A stretch of 64,000 nucleotides of DNA from JAZDEY01 sp043808325 [NCBI: Candidatus Eiseniibacteriota bacterium]. GTDB lineage: Bacteria > Arandabacterota > Arandabacteria > Arandabacterales. A model generated the notes under the pieces. The model was not told the DNA's origin. It saw only the letters and a program-made list of their open reading frames with translations, and ran no database searches. Of the stretch, positions 35,541-43,892 are shown one piece after another. The position numbers were made by a program, and so were the translations under genes. The stretch lies in assembly GCA_043808325.1 (NCBI GenBank), contig JAZDEY010000047.1, forward strand, positions 1-64,000, written 5' to 3'. How positions within the stretch are numbered: position 1 is the first letter of the stretch; each line of letters opens with the position of its first letter.

Positions 35541-38207
35541 ATGAGCTCAGCGACCTGCAAAGAAATCATGGCAGGGAGAAACGCTCCGGGCCGGCCGGCG
35601 CGGCCCCGTACTTGCAGCATTCTCTTCCCCCGTTATCTGATCCTGGCGCTGGCTTTGGTCTTGTGCCTGATGCCGGCGAAATCCGACTCCTCGCCAGGGG
35701 ATGTCAGGGCACTCTTGGTTGGCAGCCACGGACATGGTGCCGCAGACTGGATTACCAGAACCAGCCTGTTTCTGGAGAATCTGCTCCACTTTAACGGCAT
35801 CCCCTACGACTTCTTCGATATCAGTACCGATAGTTTGTGCCAGGCCACACTCGATGATTATCAAGCGGTCGTCCTGGAGGGAAGGGCGGTGCGCTACGAT
35901 GCCACCGAGGAGGAGCGCGTGCTGATAGCCCAGAATATGGAAGCCGGGAGCATAACGGCACTGGTGGTATCGATCGACGGGACGGCCACCTATCTGAATA
36001 GTACGATATACGGGGCACTGGACGTCAGCGTGGACGGCCAGGCCAACCTAGAGGGCAATATCCATCTCCTGCCCGGGGCCACCGAAATCTATGACTACTA
36101 CGGCAATGACGGATTTGTCATGGCCGGAGGATATCTCGGCAAGCACGTGGGGCTTGCAGTTCTATCTGCGGAGCAGTGGATGCAAGTCAGTACCCCATCC
36201 AATGGCTGCCGCAACTATGCCATGGAATTTGCCCTGGACGCGTGGCTCACCGGCGCTTTCGAGGTAGATGCCCGGGTGACACTGCCGATCATCTCGCTGC
36301 GCCTCGACGATACTCAAACCACGATGACCCCGCGAAACCAGACCGTCATCGACTTCATAGATGCCAACAAGAATAGGATAAGGGCATCTGGGTATCTGGT
36401 GACGGACGCCAGCGCCTATCAGACCTCTAATAGTACGCTTCAGAATGACGAGCAGGTAATCAGCCGGTGGGGCAGCATGTCTTTGCACGGTAAGAACCAT
36501 CACTCGGTGGGTGCCGACGGCGAGAATCAAGATTACCCTCAGCAGTACAATGAGACCAATGCCGCCTTGAACCTGCTTCAGGAGAGCTTCCCGAGATACA
36601 AAGCCGTCAAAGCCTCTCCGAACAACAGCTGGAACGAAGCCACCCTTCACGCGATGTGCGCCAACGGGATATTCTACCACACGGCAAGCTTGCACATGTC
36701 CCCGGCCTATACCGCACTCTATGAGAGTCTCTTCGATGTGAGCTCGGAGCTCGAACGGGCGAGAATGAGCACCAGATCTCCCGGCCAGCTGCCATACTAT
36801 CCCCTGACTCACACCGATGAAACCGGGCAGGCTTCGGTCTACAGCGCGGATTGGGCGGTCTGTTTTGCCGCGGATGCATCGCCCACGACGGTAGTTCCAC
36901 AGCTGAAGGGACACGCTATCGACTGGTGGACGCCGTTAATGGTGGGCGCGCATTTCTGCCTCCCGGGTTCGGGAGGGGCCAACGGCAATCCCGATGGTTG
37001 GATGTCCATCATGGATACGTTGATGGATACGATCAGCGACGACAGCTACCCATGGCGCAGGTGGGTGGATAACTACGATTTCGTTCGGAACACCGAGCGG
37101 TTCGACCGAGACCTCACGATCAATCAGATCTCGGTCGCCGGTAATGATGTCACCTATGATATCACGGCCGGCCAGCCGATCAGATTCCTGACGTTGCGCG
37201 CTGCCAAGCCCGGTTACAGAGTGGGCTCGGTCACCATAGATGGTGCGGATTATGCCTACTTCGGCGATGACTTCGTTCACTTGCCCGAGATCGGCGGCAA
37301 CGCCGTGATCGTGGTCAACCTGATCCCTCAAGGTGATTATCTGCCGCACGTGACCTATATTGATCCCAGCGCGGTGATCGAAGATGCACGCTGTGTCGAC
37401 GGTAAGCTCCAATTGGCGCTCAGCGGCGAGTTCGCCGTCACGGCCAATATCGTGGGATCGACGCAGGTTTTCGCGGACGGAACAACCCAGGTGTTCGATG
37501 ACGACACCGAGCACCTCCATATAGGGGTCGCTGCCGATACGCATACTGAGCAAGTCGAACTCTCGCTGATTCCGGCATTTGGGATGGTCGAGGCTGCCAT
37601 AACCATATGGGATCCCTTGAATCCTCACTACAGAAGATGGACCGAGACTGCCTGCCCTGAGCCTGACTCATTCGACCACCAGACTGAGCAGGGAGATCCG
37701 CCAGATCCCGATGATATGCAGGTCGAGCACATTGTCGGCGGTCTCATCCCCAACCAATGGTATCTCGTCAAGGTTGATAGCAATCCCGTTGATACCTGCT
37801 TTTCGAATGAATCCGGGAGGATTTACTTCCCTTACTGCGAGCCCTGGTCAGACAGGACTATTGAGGTCGGGGATTCCGTTGGCGCTATACCGCACCCGCC
37901 CGAAGCCGGTGTCACGGACGGCGAGCACCGGATGGCGCTCTCGGTAAGAGTTTATCCGAATCCCCCCGCCACCAACGCCTCAATCTCATACCAGCTGCCC
38001 GCGCGATCCCACGTCGATCTTGGCATCTACTCCGTCGGGGGTTTGCTGGTGCGGCCTCTCGTAGACGACAGCAAGCCGGCAGGCGGGTACATGCTTGAAT
38101 GGGACAGCCGAGATACTTACGGCATCCCGGTTTCCCCCGGAGTCTACTTCTGTCGGCTTGAGACCTCGGCCGGTATCCGAACGTGCAAGATCGTGATGTC
38201 CAGGTGA
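35541..38207 (+). CDS. Large secreted protein, polysaccharide-deacetylase-like, FlgD-type tail
   Basis: About 888 residues from the ATG at 35541, which has GGGGAG seven bases upstream; an ATG at 35496 has none. A signal peptide is near residues 30-48. A ThuA-like or glutamine-amidotransferase-like start ('VRALLVGSHGHGAADWITR') is followed at about 270-350 by 'ISLRLDDTQTTMTPRNQTVI' and 'SMSLHGKNHHSVG', which resemble the Asp and His motifs of the NodB-type deacetylase fold. Two beta-rich regions follow. The last 90 residues form a FlgD-type Ig domain with 'VRVYPNPPATNASISYQL', 'YMLEWDSRDTYGIPVSPGVY' and a basic end. The enzymatic call is tentative; export is well supported. Confidence 0.72.
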   Translation: MSSATCKEIMAGRNAPGRPARPRTCSILFPRYLILALALVLCLMPAKSDSSPGDVRALLVGSHGHGAADWITRTSLFLENLLHFNGIPYDFFDISTDSLCQATLDDYQAVVLEGRAVRYDATEEERVLIAQNMEAGSITALVVSIDGTATYLNSTIYGALDVSVDGQANLEGNIHLLPGATEIYDYYGNDGFVMAGGYLGKHVGLAVLSAEQWMQVSTPSNGCRNYAMEFALDAWLTGAFEVDARVTLPIISLRLDDTQTTMTPRNQTVIDFIDANKNRIRASGYLVTDASAYQTSNSTLQNDEQVISRWGSMSLHGKNHHSVGADGENQDYPQQYNETNAALNLLQESFPRYKAVKASPNNSWNEATLHAMCANGIFYHTASLHMSPAYTALYESLFDVSSELERARMSTRSPGQLPYYPLTHTDETGQASVYSADWAVCFAADASPTTVVPQLKGHAIDWWTPLMVGAHFCLPGSGGANGNPDGWMSIMDTLMDTISDDSYPWRRWVDNYDFVRNTERFDRDLTINQISVAGNDVTYDITAGQPIRFLTLRAAKPGYRVGSVTIDGADYAYFGDDFVHLPEIGGNAVIVVNLIPQGDYLPHVTYIDPSAVIEDARCVDGKLQLALSGEFAVTANIVGSTQVFADGTTQVFDDDTEHLHIGVAADTHTEQVELSLIPAFGMVEAAITIWDPLNPHYRRWTETACPEPDSFDHQTEQGDPPDPDDMQVEHIVGGLIPNQWYLVKVDSNPVDTCFSNESGRIYFPYCEPWSDRTIEVGDSVGAIPHPPEAGVTDGEHRMALSVRVYPNPPATNASISYQLPARSHVDLGIYSVGGLLVRPLVDDSKPAGGYMLEWDSRDTYGIPVSPGVYFCRLETSAGIRTCKIVMSR

Positions 38208-38242
38208 TCGGCTCGTCATGTCCCAGGACTAAGATGAGAAGA

Positions 38243-38263
38243 CCCCCTGCCTGATGCAGGGGG
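38243..38263. terminator. Hairpin terminator between convergent genes
   Basis: CCCCCTGC (38243-38250) pairs perfectly with GCAGGGGG (38256-38263) around a five-base loop. It lies between two convergent stop codons and could serve both strands. There is no clear T-run on either side. Confidence 0.55.
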
Positions 38264-38324
38264 CCTCTCGTCGCTGCCTAGCCTAGCCAGGCTCCGACCT
38301 CAGTCTTAGAGCCCAGTCCCGGCG

Positions 38325-40712
38325 TCATTTCACCAGCATCAGCTTCCGGATGACCACGTTATCGCCGGCGACCACTCGATAGAAGTAGATTCCGTCCGAT
38401 ACCGAGCTACCGTCCTCATCCTTGCCGTCCCAGGCGACAGTTCTTGCTCCAGCAGGCAAGGCCTCATCGACCAGCGTCTTGATCCTCTGCCCGGTGACGC
38501 TGTAGATCACAAAGTCCACGTGAGCATCCTTGGGCAAGCCAAAGGAAAACTCGGTCGCGACACCAGGCGTAACGCTCGCAGTGACCGAGAACTCGCTGGG
38601 TGTCGATGCCGCCAGCAGGCCGCCCGCATAGATCGAGCTCGAGGTCTGGCCGATGTCACTTCGGAAGGTGCAACCTGATGCTACGACGTTATCCACGTTG
38701 TAATACCACCATCCAACGGGGTTTCTAAGTCCGTCGGAGGCGCATGAACCCGTCCCATTCTTGGCTATGGTGAATACGTCGCTGTCCGTCGTGAGCCCAC
38801 TCCAGTGGCTCGAGACCGTTGCGTTTCTGACCGGTTTATTGGTCCCGTCCCATATCGTAACGACGGCCTTGGCATTGGTTTGGCGACCCTTGGTCACGAG
38901 CGACAGGGCTATATTCTTAACCCACACGTAGGGACCGGTTGGGGTCTGAATGGTGAAGAAGTTGTTGGACACATCCCAGCCCTGATTGCTCGCGGCATCA
39001 TAGGCATACACCTTGACCAGGCACTGAGTGGAAGGCGTATTGGGCACCATCCAGACGTACGAGCCGGGGTTGCCCGAAAGAGTGGTTATGAAGTTGTAGT
39101 TGGTTCCACCATCGGAGGAGTAATAGAGGCTCGTGGATGCTACTCCTCGGTTGTCTGCGGCCGTCCACGTGACCGTGTAGCTGCCGCCGACGCTCAGAAT
39201 CTCTCCGCCGTCGGGAGCGGTCACTGTCACCGTCGGGGGCTCGGTGTCGGGTGTCACCAAGGCCTGGACGGCTGCGTAGGCATCTATTATTCCCCACCCA
39301 TAGGAGTTGTCTTCGCCCGCGGCCCCAAGATCGCGAGCCGTATTCATCAGGATGGTCTTGATGGTTGCGACGTCGGCGTTGGGATTAGCCTGTCGCATAA
39401 GGGCCACCACACCCGCGACGTGGGGTCCGGCCATCGAGGTTCCACTCATGTAGGTATAGCCCCCCCCTGGATAGCAGGAATAGACGTTCACGCCGGGGCC
39501 ACAGACTTCCGGTTTTATGGTGACGCCGTCGCAATCGGATGGGCCGCGGCTACTGAAGGAGGCTATCGGGTAGGGCCAGTTGTAGCCCTCGCAGTCCACT
39601 GCACCCACCGAGAAATTGACCGTGGGGCTCTTGCAGATGGTGCCCGGAGATCTGAGCGTCTGGGGACTGGGGCCCTCGTTGCCGGCGCTGAAGGTCACCA
39701 CGATGCCCGCGGCCTCGCAGTTTTCGATCGCCATCTGCCAGCGGTAGTCGCAGTCGGTGTAATCGTAGCCGAAGCGGGCATCGATGCCCCACGAGTTCTG
39801 GACGACGTCGGGGACATCGTCAGTCGTCGCCGGATTGCCGTCAGGATCGGCAAACCACTGGAAGGCATCCAGCACGTCGTTGTCGAATTCGGGCCCGACA
39901 CCCTGATCGATGGCATTGTCGGCTATCCACAGGGCGCCGAAGGCGACCCCCACGGTATCACCGGTGGCCGGATTGACACCGCACATGGTGCCCATGGTGT
40001 GAGTCCCGTGGCCGCCCCCATCGCTCGGGGAGTGCGTGCCGCCGCCCAGGACATCCCGCCAGCATTCCTGCCAGGGTTCGGTGTTGCCTCTCCACCTTGC
40101 ACTGAGGGCCGGGTGAGTGCCATCCACACCGGTATCCAGGCCCCCGATAAGGGAACCGGCTCCGGTGATACCCATCTCTCGCCAGACTCGATCGGCGTTG
40201 ATGGCCTTGAGGCTCTTGGTGACACCGACGCCAGCAGTGGGCGAGCCGAGATAGACTCCCGTCACATCTGTGATCGGGACGGCTTTGAAGTTGGCTTCGA
40301 TCGCCTCGACGTCGCCGCGCTGAGCGATCTTCTCGATTTCAGCCTTGGTGGCAGACACCACCACGAGATTCAGAACCCAGTAAGGGGTATAGCCTCTGAC
40401 CGAACCTGCGATCTGCTTGGTGCCGAGATAGTTGAGGAGGGCGGGCTGCGATCTCCCGGCAGCATCCTTCAAGGCAGTTACTACCTTTTCATGACGTACT
40501 CTGAGGGAGGCCTTCTCGGCTTTAAGGCCATCATCAAGAGCTTCTACGTTGGGATGATCCTTGAGATAGACAATCGCCGAAGCGAAATCATTCTCTCCCA
40601 AGGTCTGTAGATAGGTTGCGAAGTGAGGCTCAATCTCTCCGGCAAACGCTGTCGCGCCCAGCGCAACCGCCAGAGCAAATATTACAACCGAGGCCAAGAC
40701 TATCCTTCCCAT
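38325..40712 (-). CDS. Secreted subtilisin-like serine protease (S8) with FlgD-type tail
   Basis: About 795 residues from the ATG at 40712, with AGGAGG upstream. A signal peptide (VVIFALAVALGATAFA) is followed by a propeptide-like region to about 165. The catalytic triad reads Asp193 in 'GGLDTGVDGTHP', His235 in 'GGGHGTHTMGTM' and Ser426 in 'MSGTSMAGPHVAG', with oxyanion Asn in 'FSAGNEGPSP'. A Fn3/Ig-like module follows ('PPTVTVTAPDGGEILSVGG'), then a beta domain, and finally a FlgD-type Ig tail: 'VDFVIYSVTGQRIKTLVDE', 'ARTVAWDGKDEDGSSVSDG' and 'YFYRVVAGDNVVIRKLMLVK'. It is probably cargo for the outer-membrane secretion route. Confidence 0.92.
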   Translation of the reverse strand: MGRIVLASVVIFALAVALGATAFAGEIEPHFATYLQTLGENDFASAIVYLKDHPNVEALDDGLKAEKASLRVRHEKVVTALKDAAGRSQPALLNYLGTKQIAGSVRGYTPYWVLNLVVVSATKAEIEKIAQRGDVEAIEANFKAVPITDVTGVYLGSPTAGVGVTKSLKAINADRVWREMGITGAGSLIGGLDTGVDGTHPALSARWRGNTEPWQECWRDVLGGGTHSPSDGGGHGTHTMGTMCGVNPATGDTVGVAFGALWIADNAIDQGVGPEFDNDVLDAFQWFADPDGNPATTDDVPDVVQNSWGIDARFGYDYTDCDYRWQMAIENCEAAGIVVTFSAGNEGPSPQTLRSPGTICKSPTVNFSVGAVDCEGYNWPYPIASFSSRGPSDCDGVTIKPEVCGPGVNVYSCYPGGGYTYMSGTSMAGPHVAGVVALMRQANPNADVATIKTILMNTARDLGAAGEDNSYGWGIIDAYAAVQALVTPDTEPPTVTVTAPDGGEILSVGGSYTVTWTAADNRGVASTSLYYSSDGGTNYNFITTLSGNPGSYVWMVPNTPSTQCLVKVYAYDAASNQGWDVSNNFFTIQTPTGPYVWVKNIALSLVTKGRQTNAKAVVTIWDGTNKPVRNATVSSHWSGLTTDSDVFTIAKNGTGSCASDGLRNPVGWWYYNVDNVVASGCTFRSDIGQTSSSIYAGGLLAASTPSEFSVTASVTPGVATEFSFGLPKDAHVDFVIYSVTGQRIKTLVDEALPAGARTVAWDGKDEDGSSVSDGIYFYRVVAGDNVVIRKLMLVK

Positions 40713-40866
40713 CTCAAGACCTCCTGGATACGACCCTTTGGACCAGACCTCCAATCCCCCCGCGAGACTACAGCTGGAACACTGCCCTTGTGGACGAGTT
40801 TCCCCCGGCGGCACCACCTCCTCGGGACCCTCTGGGAACATGGTCCCGTTCTCATTCTGCTACGGG

Positions 40867-40896
40867 ATTATATCACAGGCATAAGGCTCGTTTCAA
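40867..40896 (-). promoter_or_regulatory. Promoter of the subtilisin-like protease gene
   Basis: On the minus strand, TTGAAA (40891-40896) is followed by 18 bases and a perfect TATAAT (40867-40872). The leader to the ATG would be about 150 bases. Confidence 0.65.
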
Positions 40897-41008
40897 GGAA
40901 AGAGCGTAAGGGTTCCGGGGGGAATTTTGGGAGCCCCGCCTCTGCCGATAGAAGTCCAGATCGGCAAGCACCTCGCGCCGTGATCTGCCGAGTCGCTAGT
41001 CTCTTTGC

Positions 41009-41037
41009 TTGACACCCCGGCCGAGGGAACCTATTCT
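41009..41037 (+). promoter_or_regulatory. Promoter of the HdeD-like gene
   Basis: TTGACA (41009-41014), a 17-base spacer and TATTCT (41032-41037) are followed by a short leader containing AGGAGGTGA before the ATG at 41067. Confidence 0.65.
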
Positions 41038-41066
41038 CGGGCGGGTCAATCACAGGAGGTGAGCCC

Positions 41067-41648
41067 ATGGCTGGTGTTATGTCGACTTTGTTTCAGCGCA
41101 CCTGGTGGTCGCTTCTCATCAAGGGACTGGCAGCGCTGGTGTTCGGTCTGCTTGCAATCGCTGCGCCCACGGCCCTACTCAAGGCGGTGATCACAATCTT
41201 CGGCATCTTTGTGCTGGTAGTCGGAATCGTGGCCACAGTCGGAGCCGCGATGCACCGCAAAGAATCCAAGATGTGGATGCTGGTATTCGTTCCGGGTCTG
41301 GTTGGAATCATAATCGGCATCATCAGTATCGTCGCGCCGAGCGCCATAGCCGTAATCTTTGTCTACTTGATCGCGATCTGGGCACTGGTGATCGGTATCG
41401 GAGAACTCTATGGTGCCTTCAAGCTCAGGAAAGATATCGCCGGCGAGTGGGTGCCAATCGTGACCGGCGCCCTTGCGGTCCTGCTCGGCCTGATCCTGCT
41501 TATCAAGCCGATGGCTGCTGGCAAGGCCTTCATGTTGCTAGTGGGCTTCTTCTTCCTGGTCATGGGATTGCTCTGGCTCTTACTTGCTTTCCGCGCCCGC
41601 AAGTGGCACAAGGTCGTTGAGAAGACCGAGGCGCCGCCGCAGACCTGA
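41067..41648 (+). CDS. HdeD/DUF308 family membrane protein
   Basis: 193 residues with six membrane helices in three pairs: 'WWSLLIKGLAALVFGLLAI', 'AVITIFGIFVLVVGIVATV', and so on to 'AFMLLVGFFFLVMGLLWLLL'. This duplicated-hairpin pattern is the DUF308 unit of HdeD-type proteins, linked in enterobacteria to acid resistance at high cell density. A near-perfect ribosome-binding site (AGGAGGTGA) and promoter precede it, so it is probably well expressed. It is convergent with the MFS gene. Confidence 0.85.
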   Translation: MAGVMSTLFQRTWWSLLIKGLAALVFGLLAIAAPTALLKAVITIFGIFVLVVGIVATVGAAMHRKESKMWMLVFVPGLVGIIIGIISIVAPSAIAVIFVYLIAIWALVIGIGELYGAFKLRKDIAGEWVPIVTGALAVLLGLILLIKPMAAGKAFMLLVGFFFLVMGLLWLLLAFRARKWHKVVEKTEAPPQT

Positions 41649-41723
41649 GTGGTGGGCGAGGATCGCCTCTAAGCTAGTTAGCGAAATCGGGCAACAGGTC
41701 TGGTGGTGGCTGTGTGTGCAGCG

Positions 41724-42926
41724 TCACCTGCCGGATCTTGCCCTGCCCGACGTGTAGACAGCCGAAATCAGACTCTTGCTCTCGGCGTATATCCTTGTTA
41801 TGTGGAGCAAGGGGTGGTAATCCTCCTCGATGTAGATCTTCTTCAACACTAGGAGCACCGGGTAGACGAGCAGGGTCGACCCCGTGAAGAGGAACCACCA
41901 TCTCATTGTTCCGGTGAGAGCCACGAGCGCAAGCATCACCAGGTAACCGACCACGCGGCCGGCGTTCAGCATGAACTCCCGCGCGATCATTCCAGCGGCA
42001 CGGTCCTCGACCTTATCGAGCACAACCGCAAAGAGGAAGGGGTAGGTCATTGTGCTGGCGATGCCCACCAGGCCCGAGAGAACCGTCCATCGCCCGAGCG
42101 ACTGAGCCCAGGAGAGGGATATCGTGAGCACGGCCAGGGCCGTTACGAATGGAAAGAAGTACTTGAGCCGACGGGCCTGACGGTCCGAGAAGCGCGAAAT
42201 AATGAGAGCCCCCACCACTCCCACGAGCCCCAGATACGAGAGATATGTACCGAACGCGAGTTCCCCGTGCAGGAAGAGGAGTCCATAGATCGGCAACGCC
42301 ATGTTGCCGGCCTCCCACACGCCCTGAATGAACTTGAGAAACCTCAGGCCTCGCGATTGCCTCAGGACCGCTCTGAAGTCATAGGTGATATCAAGCCCCG
42401 GAAGGCGTGAGGCCTGGTAGACAAGGATGGCCGCAAGAACCGCGCTTGCCCCGATCTGCCAAGGCGGGCCGAGCTTCGCGATCGCCAGGCCGCTTGCCAG
42501 GGGAACGAAGGTGTTCAAGATCGGGCCCACGACGATCAGGTGACCGGCCTGGGTGGCCCGGTTGGTGCGGTGTGACAGCAGAAAGTACCTGATGTTGTAG
42601 GGGACCCAGAAATAGAAAATCACAAGTCCGTTGACGAAGTAATAGGCGAGCATCACGGGGAGGGCCGGCCGGATGAGATAGATGACCAGGCACAACCCCC
42701 GCGTCACAAACGCCGTCACCAGGAAAGCGGTTGTCCTTATCTTGCGTATAAAGAATATGAAAGGAAGGGGTGCGAAGAAGAGCACGGCATAACCCGCGAT
42801 TATCTCTTCAAAGGAGAAGTGCCGCTTGAAATGGACCAGTAGCATGGAAAAGGCAAACAGCTCGAAGGCGATATAGAGCTTCTGGATGTTGTAAATCTGT
42901 TTTAGCTCATTTGGTCTGGCGTCCAT
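41724..42926 (-). CDS. MFS transporter
   Basis: 400 residues with about 12 membrane helices. The fold fits the major facilitator superfamily: 'FFAPLPFIFFIRKIRTTAF' with a basic loop 2, a central loop, and 'GALIISRFSDRQARRLKYFF' as the equivalent loop in the second half. No substrate can be inferred. The start codon has no ribosome-binding site, and the -10 element ends only about nine bases upstream. The gene is divergent from the TetR regulator. Confidence 0.8.
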   Translation of the reverse strand: MDARPNELKQIYNIQKLYIAFELFAFSMLLVHFKRHFSFEEIIAGYAVLFFAPLPFIFFIRKIRTTAFLVTAFVTRGLCLVIYLIRPALPVMLAYYFVNGLVIFYFWVPYNIRYFLLSHRTNRATQAGHLIVVGPILNTFVPLASGLAIAKLGPPWQIGASAVLAAILVYQASRLPGLDITYDFRAVLRQSRGLRFLKFIQGVWEAGNMALPIYGLLFLHGELAFGTYLSYLGLVGVVGALIISRFSDRQARRLKYFFPFVTALAVLTISLSWAQSLGRWTVLSGLVGIASTMTYPFLFAVVLDKVEDRAAGMIAREFMLNAGRVVGYLVMLALVALTGTMRWWFLFTGSTLLVYPVLLVLKKIYIEEDYHPLLHITRIYAESKSLISAVYTSGRARSGR

Positions 42927-42934
42927 AGGATACC

Positions 42935-42963
42935 AAGATATTACTATGCTCCATTGGGGTCAA
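42935..42963 (-). promoter_or_regulatory. Candidate promoter giving a leaderless MFS transcript
   Basis: On the minus strand, TTGACC (42958-42963), a 17-base spacer and TATCTT (42935-42940). The expected start site falls at about 42928, two bases before the ATG at 42926. Confidence 0.45.
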
Positions 42964-43048
42964 GCCGCCTGGGAGACAGAAAACCCGGAGTAGGGATTGC
43001 GAAAGAGCGGGAACGTCCGTCAGCCCCAGGCGCTCAAGCATGGCGAGC

Positions 43049-43077
43049 TTGACTCCTTCACGGCCTTTGAGTATACT
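43049..43077 (+). promoter_or_regulatory. Promoter of the TetR-RND efflux operon
   Basis: TTGACT (43049-43054), a 17-base spacer and TATACT (43072-43077). The palindrome at 43078-43093 abuts the -10 element. Confidence 0.68.
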
Positions 43078-43093
43078 GTGAATACATATTCAC
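43078..43093. promoter_or_regulatory. Palindromic operator, probably for the TetR regulator
   Basis: GTGAATA, two bases, then TATTCAC form a perfect inverted repeat directly after the -10 hexamer and over the expected start site. TetR-family repressors commonly bind such short palindromes next to their own gene; autoregulation is inferred. Confidence 0.62.
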
Positions 43094-43189
43094 ACCATGA
43101 ATGATGGGTCGCGTCGTGAGGGAACATTCATCGATAGGGCAACCCGGGACGCGGCTCTTACGATTGGTAGGTGACAGGGGAGCGTGAGC

Positions 43190-43891
43190 ATGAACGCAAA
43201 CGAAGCGGAAGAAGCGTTGGGTGACGCCGGGGTGGGACGGTCGGGTTCCAACGGGCACTCCGATGGGGCCGCTCAGGTGCCGCGAAAAGAGCGCGAACGG
43301 GCCATGCATCGTGACGGGATACTTGATGCCGCCAGAAGGCTCCTGGAGCGCAAGTCATATGACGAGATCACGGTCCAGGAAATTGCAGCCGAGTCGGAAT
43401 TCAGCGTGGGCTACATCTACAAGGTCTTTGAAAGCAAGGAAGATGTCTACGTGGCCTTGGTCCGTGCAACCGGTGATGACCTGATCCATCTAATGGAGAG
43501 TGAGCTCTCGGGTGGTGGGAAGTTCGAGGAGCGCTTCAGCGCCCTGGTCGGGCGCGTTCTCACATGGCTTGACGCCAATCCGGCCTTCACGGCCCATCAC
43601 ATCCACGAGATCCATACGCTGGTGCGCAGCCTGCCCCGGCTGGCGGAGGCCCACGCCGAACGCGAAGAAATCCTGCAGCAGAAGATCAGGCATTTCCTGG
43701 AAGGCGGGATCGAGGCGGGCGCGATCGAAGGTGATATCGAAGTAATGGCGGTTACGATCAGAGCGCTGGTGTGGGGTTTCATCGGGGAGGACCTTCTGCA
43801 TGGAAACAAGAAAGGTAACTGGAGTCAATACGCCCCGGTTGTCGTGCGGGTGTTCATGCGTGCGTTCGCACCGGAAGGAGGCTCGATTTAG
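43190..43891 (+). CDS. TetR-family transcriptional regulator
   Basis: 233 residues from the ATG at 43190, with AGGGGAG seven bases upstream. After a Gly/Ser/Asn-rich 30-residue tail comes the TetR DNA-binding region: 'ILDAARRLLERKSYDEITVQEIAAESEF', shortened here to its key parts 'DAARRLLERK', 'ITVQEIAAESEFSVGYIYK' and 'VFESKEDVYVALV'. The C-terminal ligand domain is helical. It is the first gene of a four-gene operon with a TolC-like channel, an adaptor and an RND pump, so it probably represses them until a substrate binds. The stop lies one base before the next start. Confidence 0.92.
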   Translation: MNANEAEEALGDAGVGRSGSNGHSDGAAQVPRKERERAMHRDGILDAARRLLERKSYDEITVQEIAAESEFSVGYIYKVFESKEDVYVALVRATGDDLIHLMESELSGGGKFEERFSALVGRVLTWLDANPAFTAHHIHEIHTLVRSLPRLAEAHAEREEILQQKIRHFLEGGIEAGAIEGDIEVMAVTIRALVWGFIGEDLLHGNKKGNWSQYAPVVVRVFMRAFAPEGGSI

Positions 43892-43892
43892 A

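Noticed and set aside
38805-40610. A 601-residue open frame opposite the subtilisin-like protease gene
   Set aside because: It mirrors the protease codons on the other strand and has no ribosome-binding site or family motif. The protease triad is clear on the minus strand.
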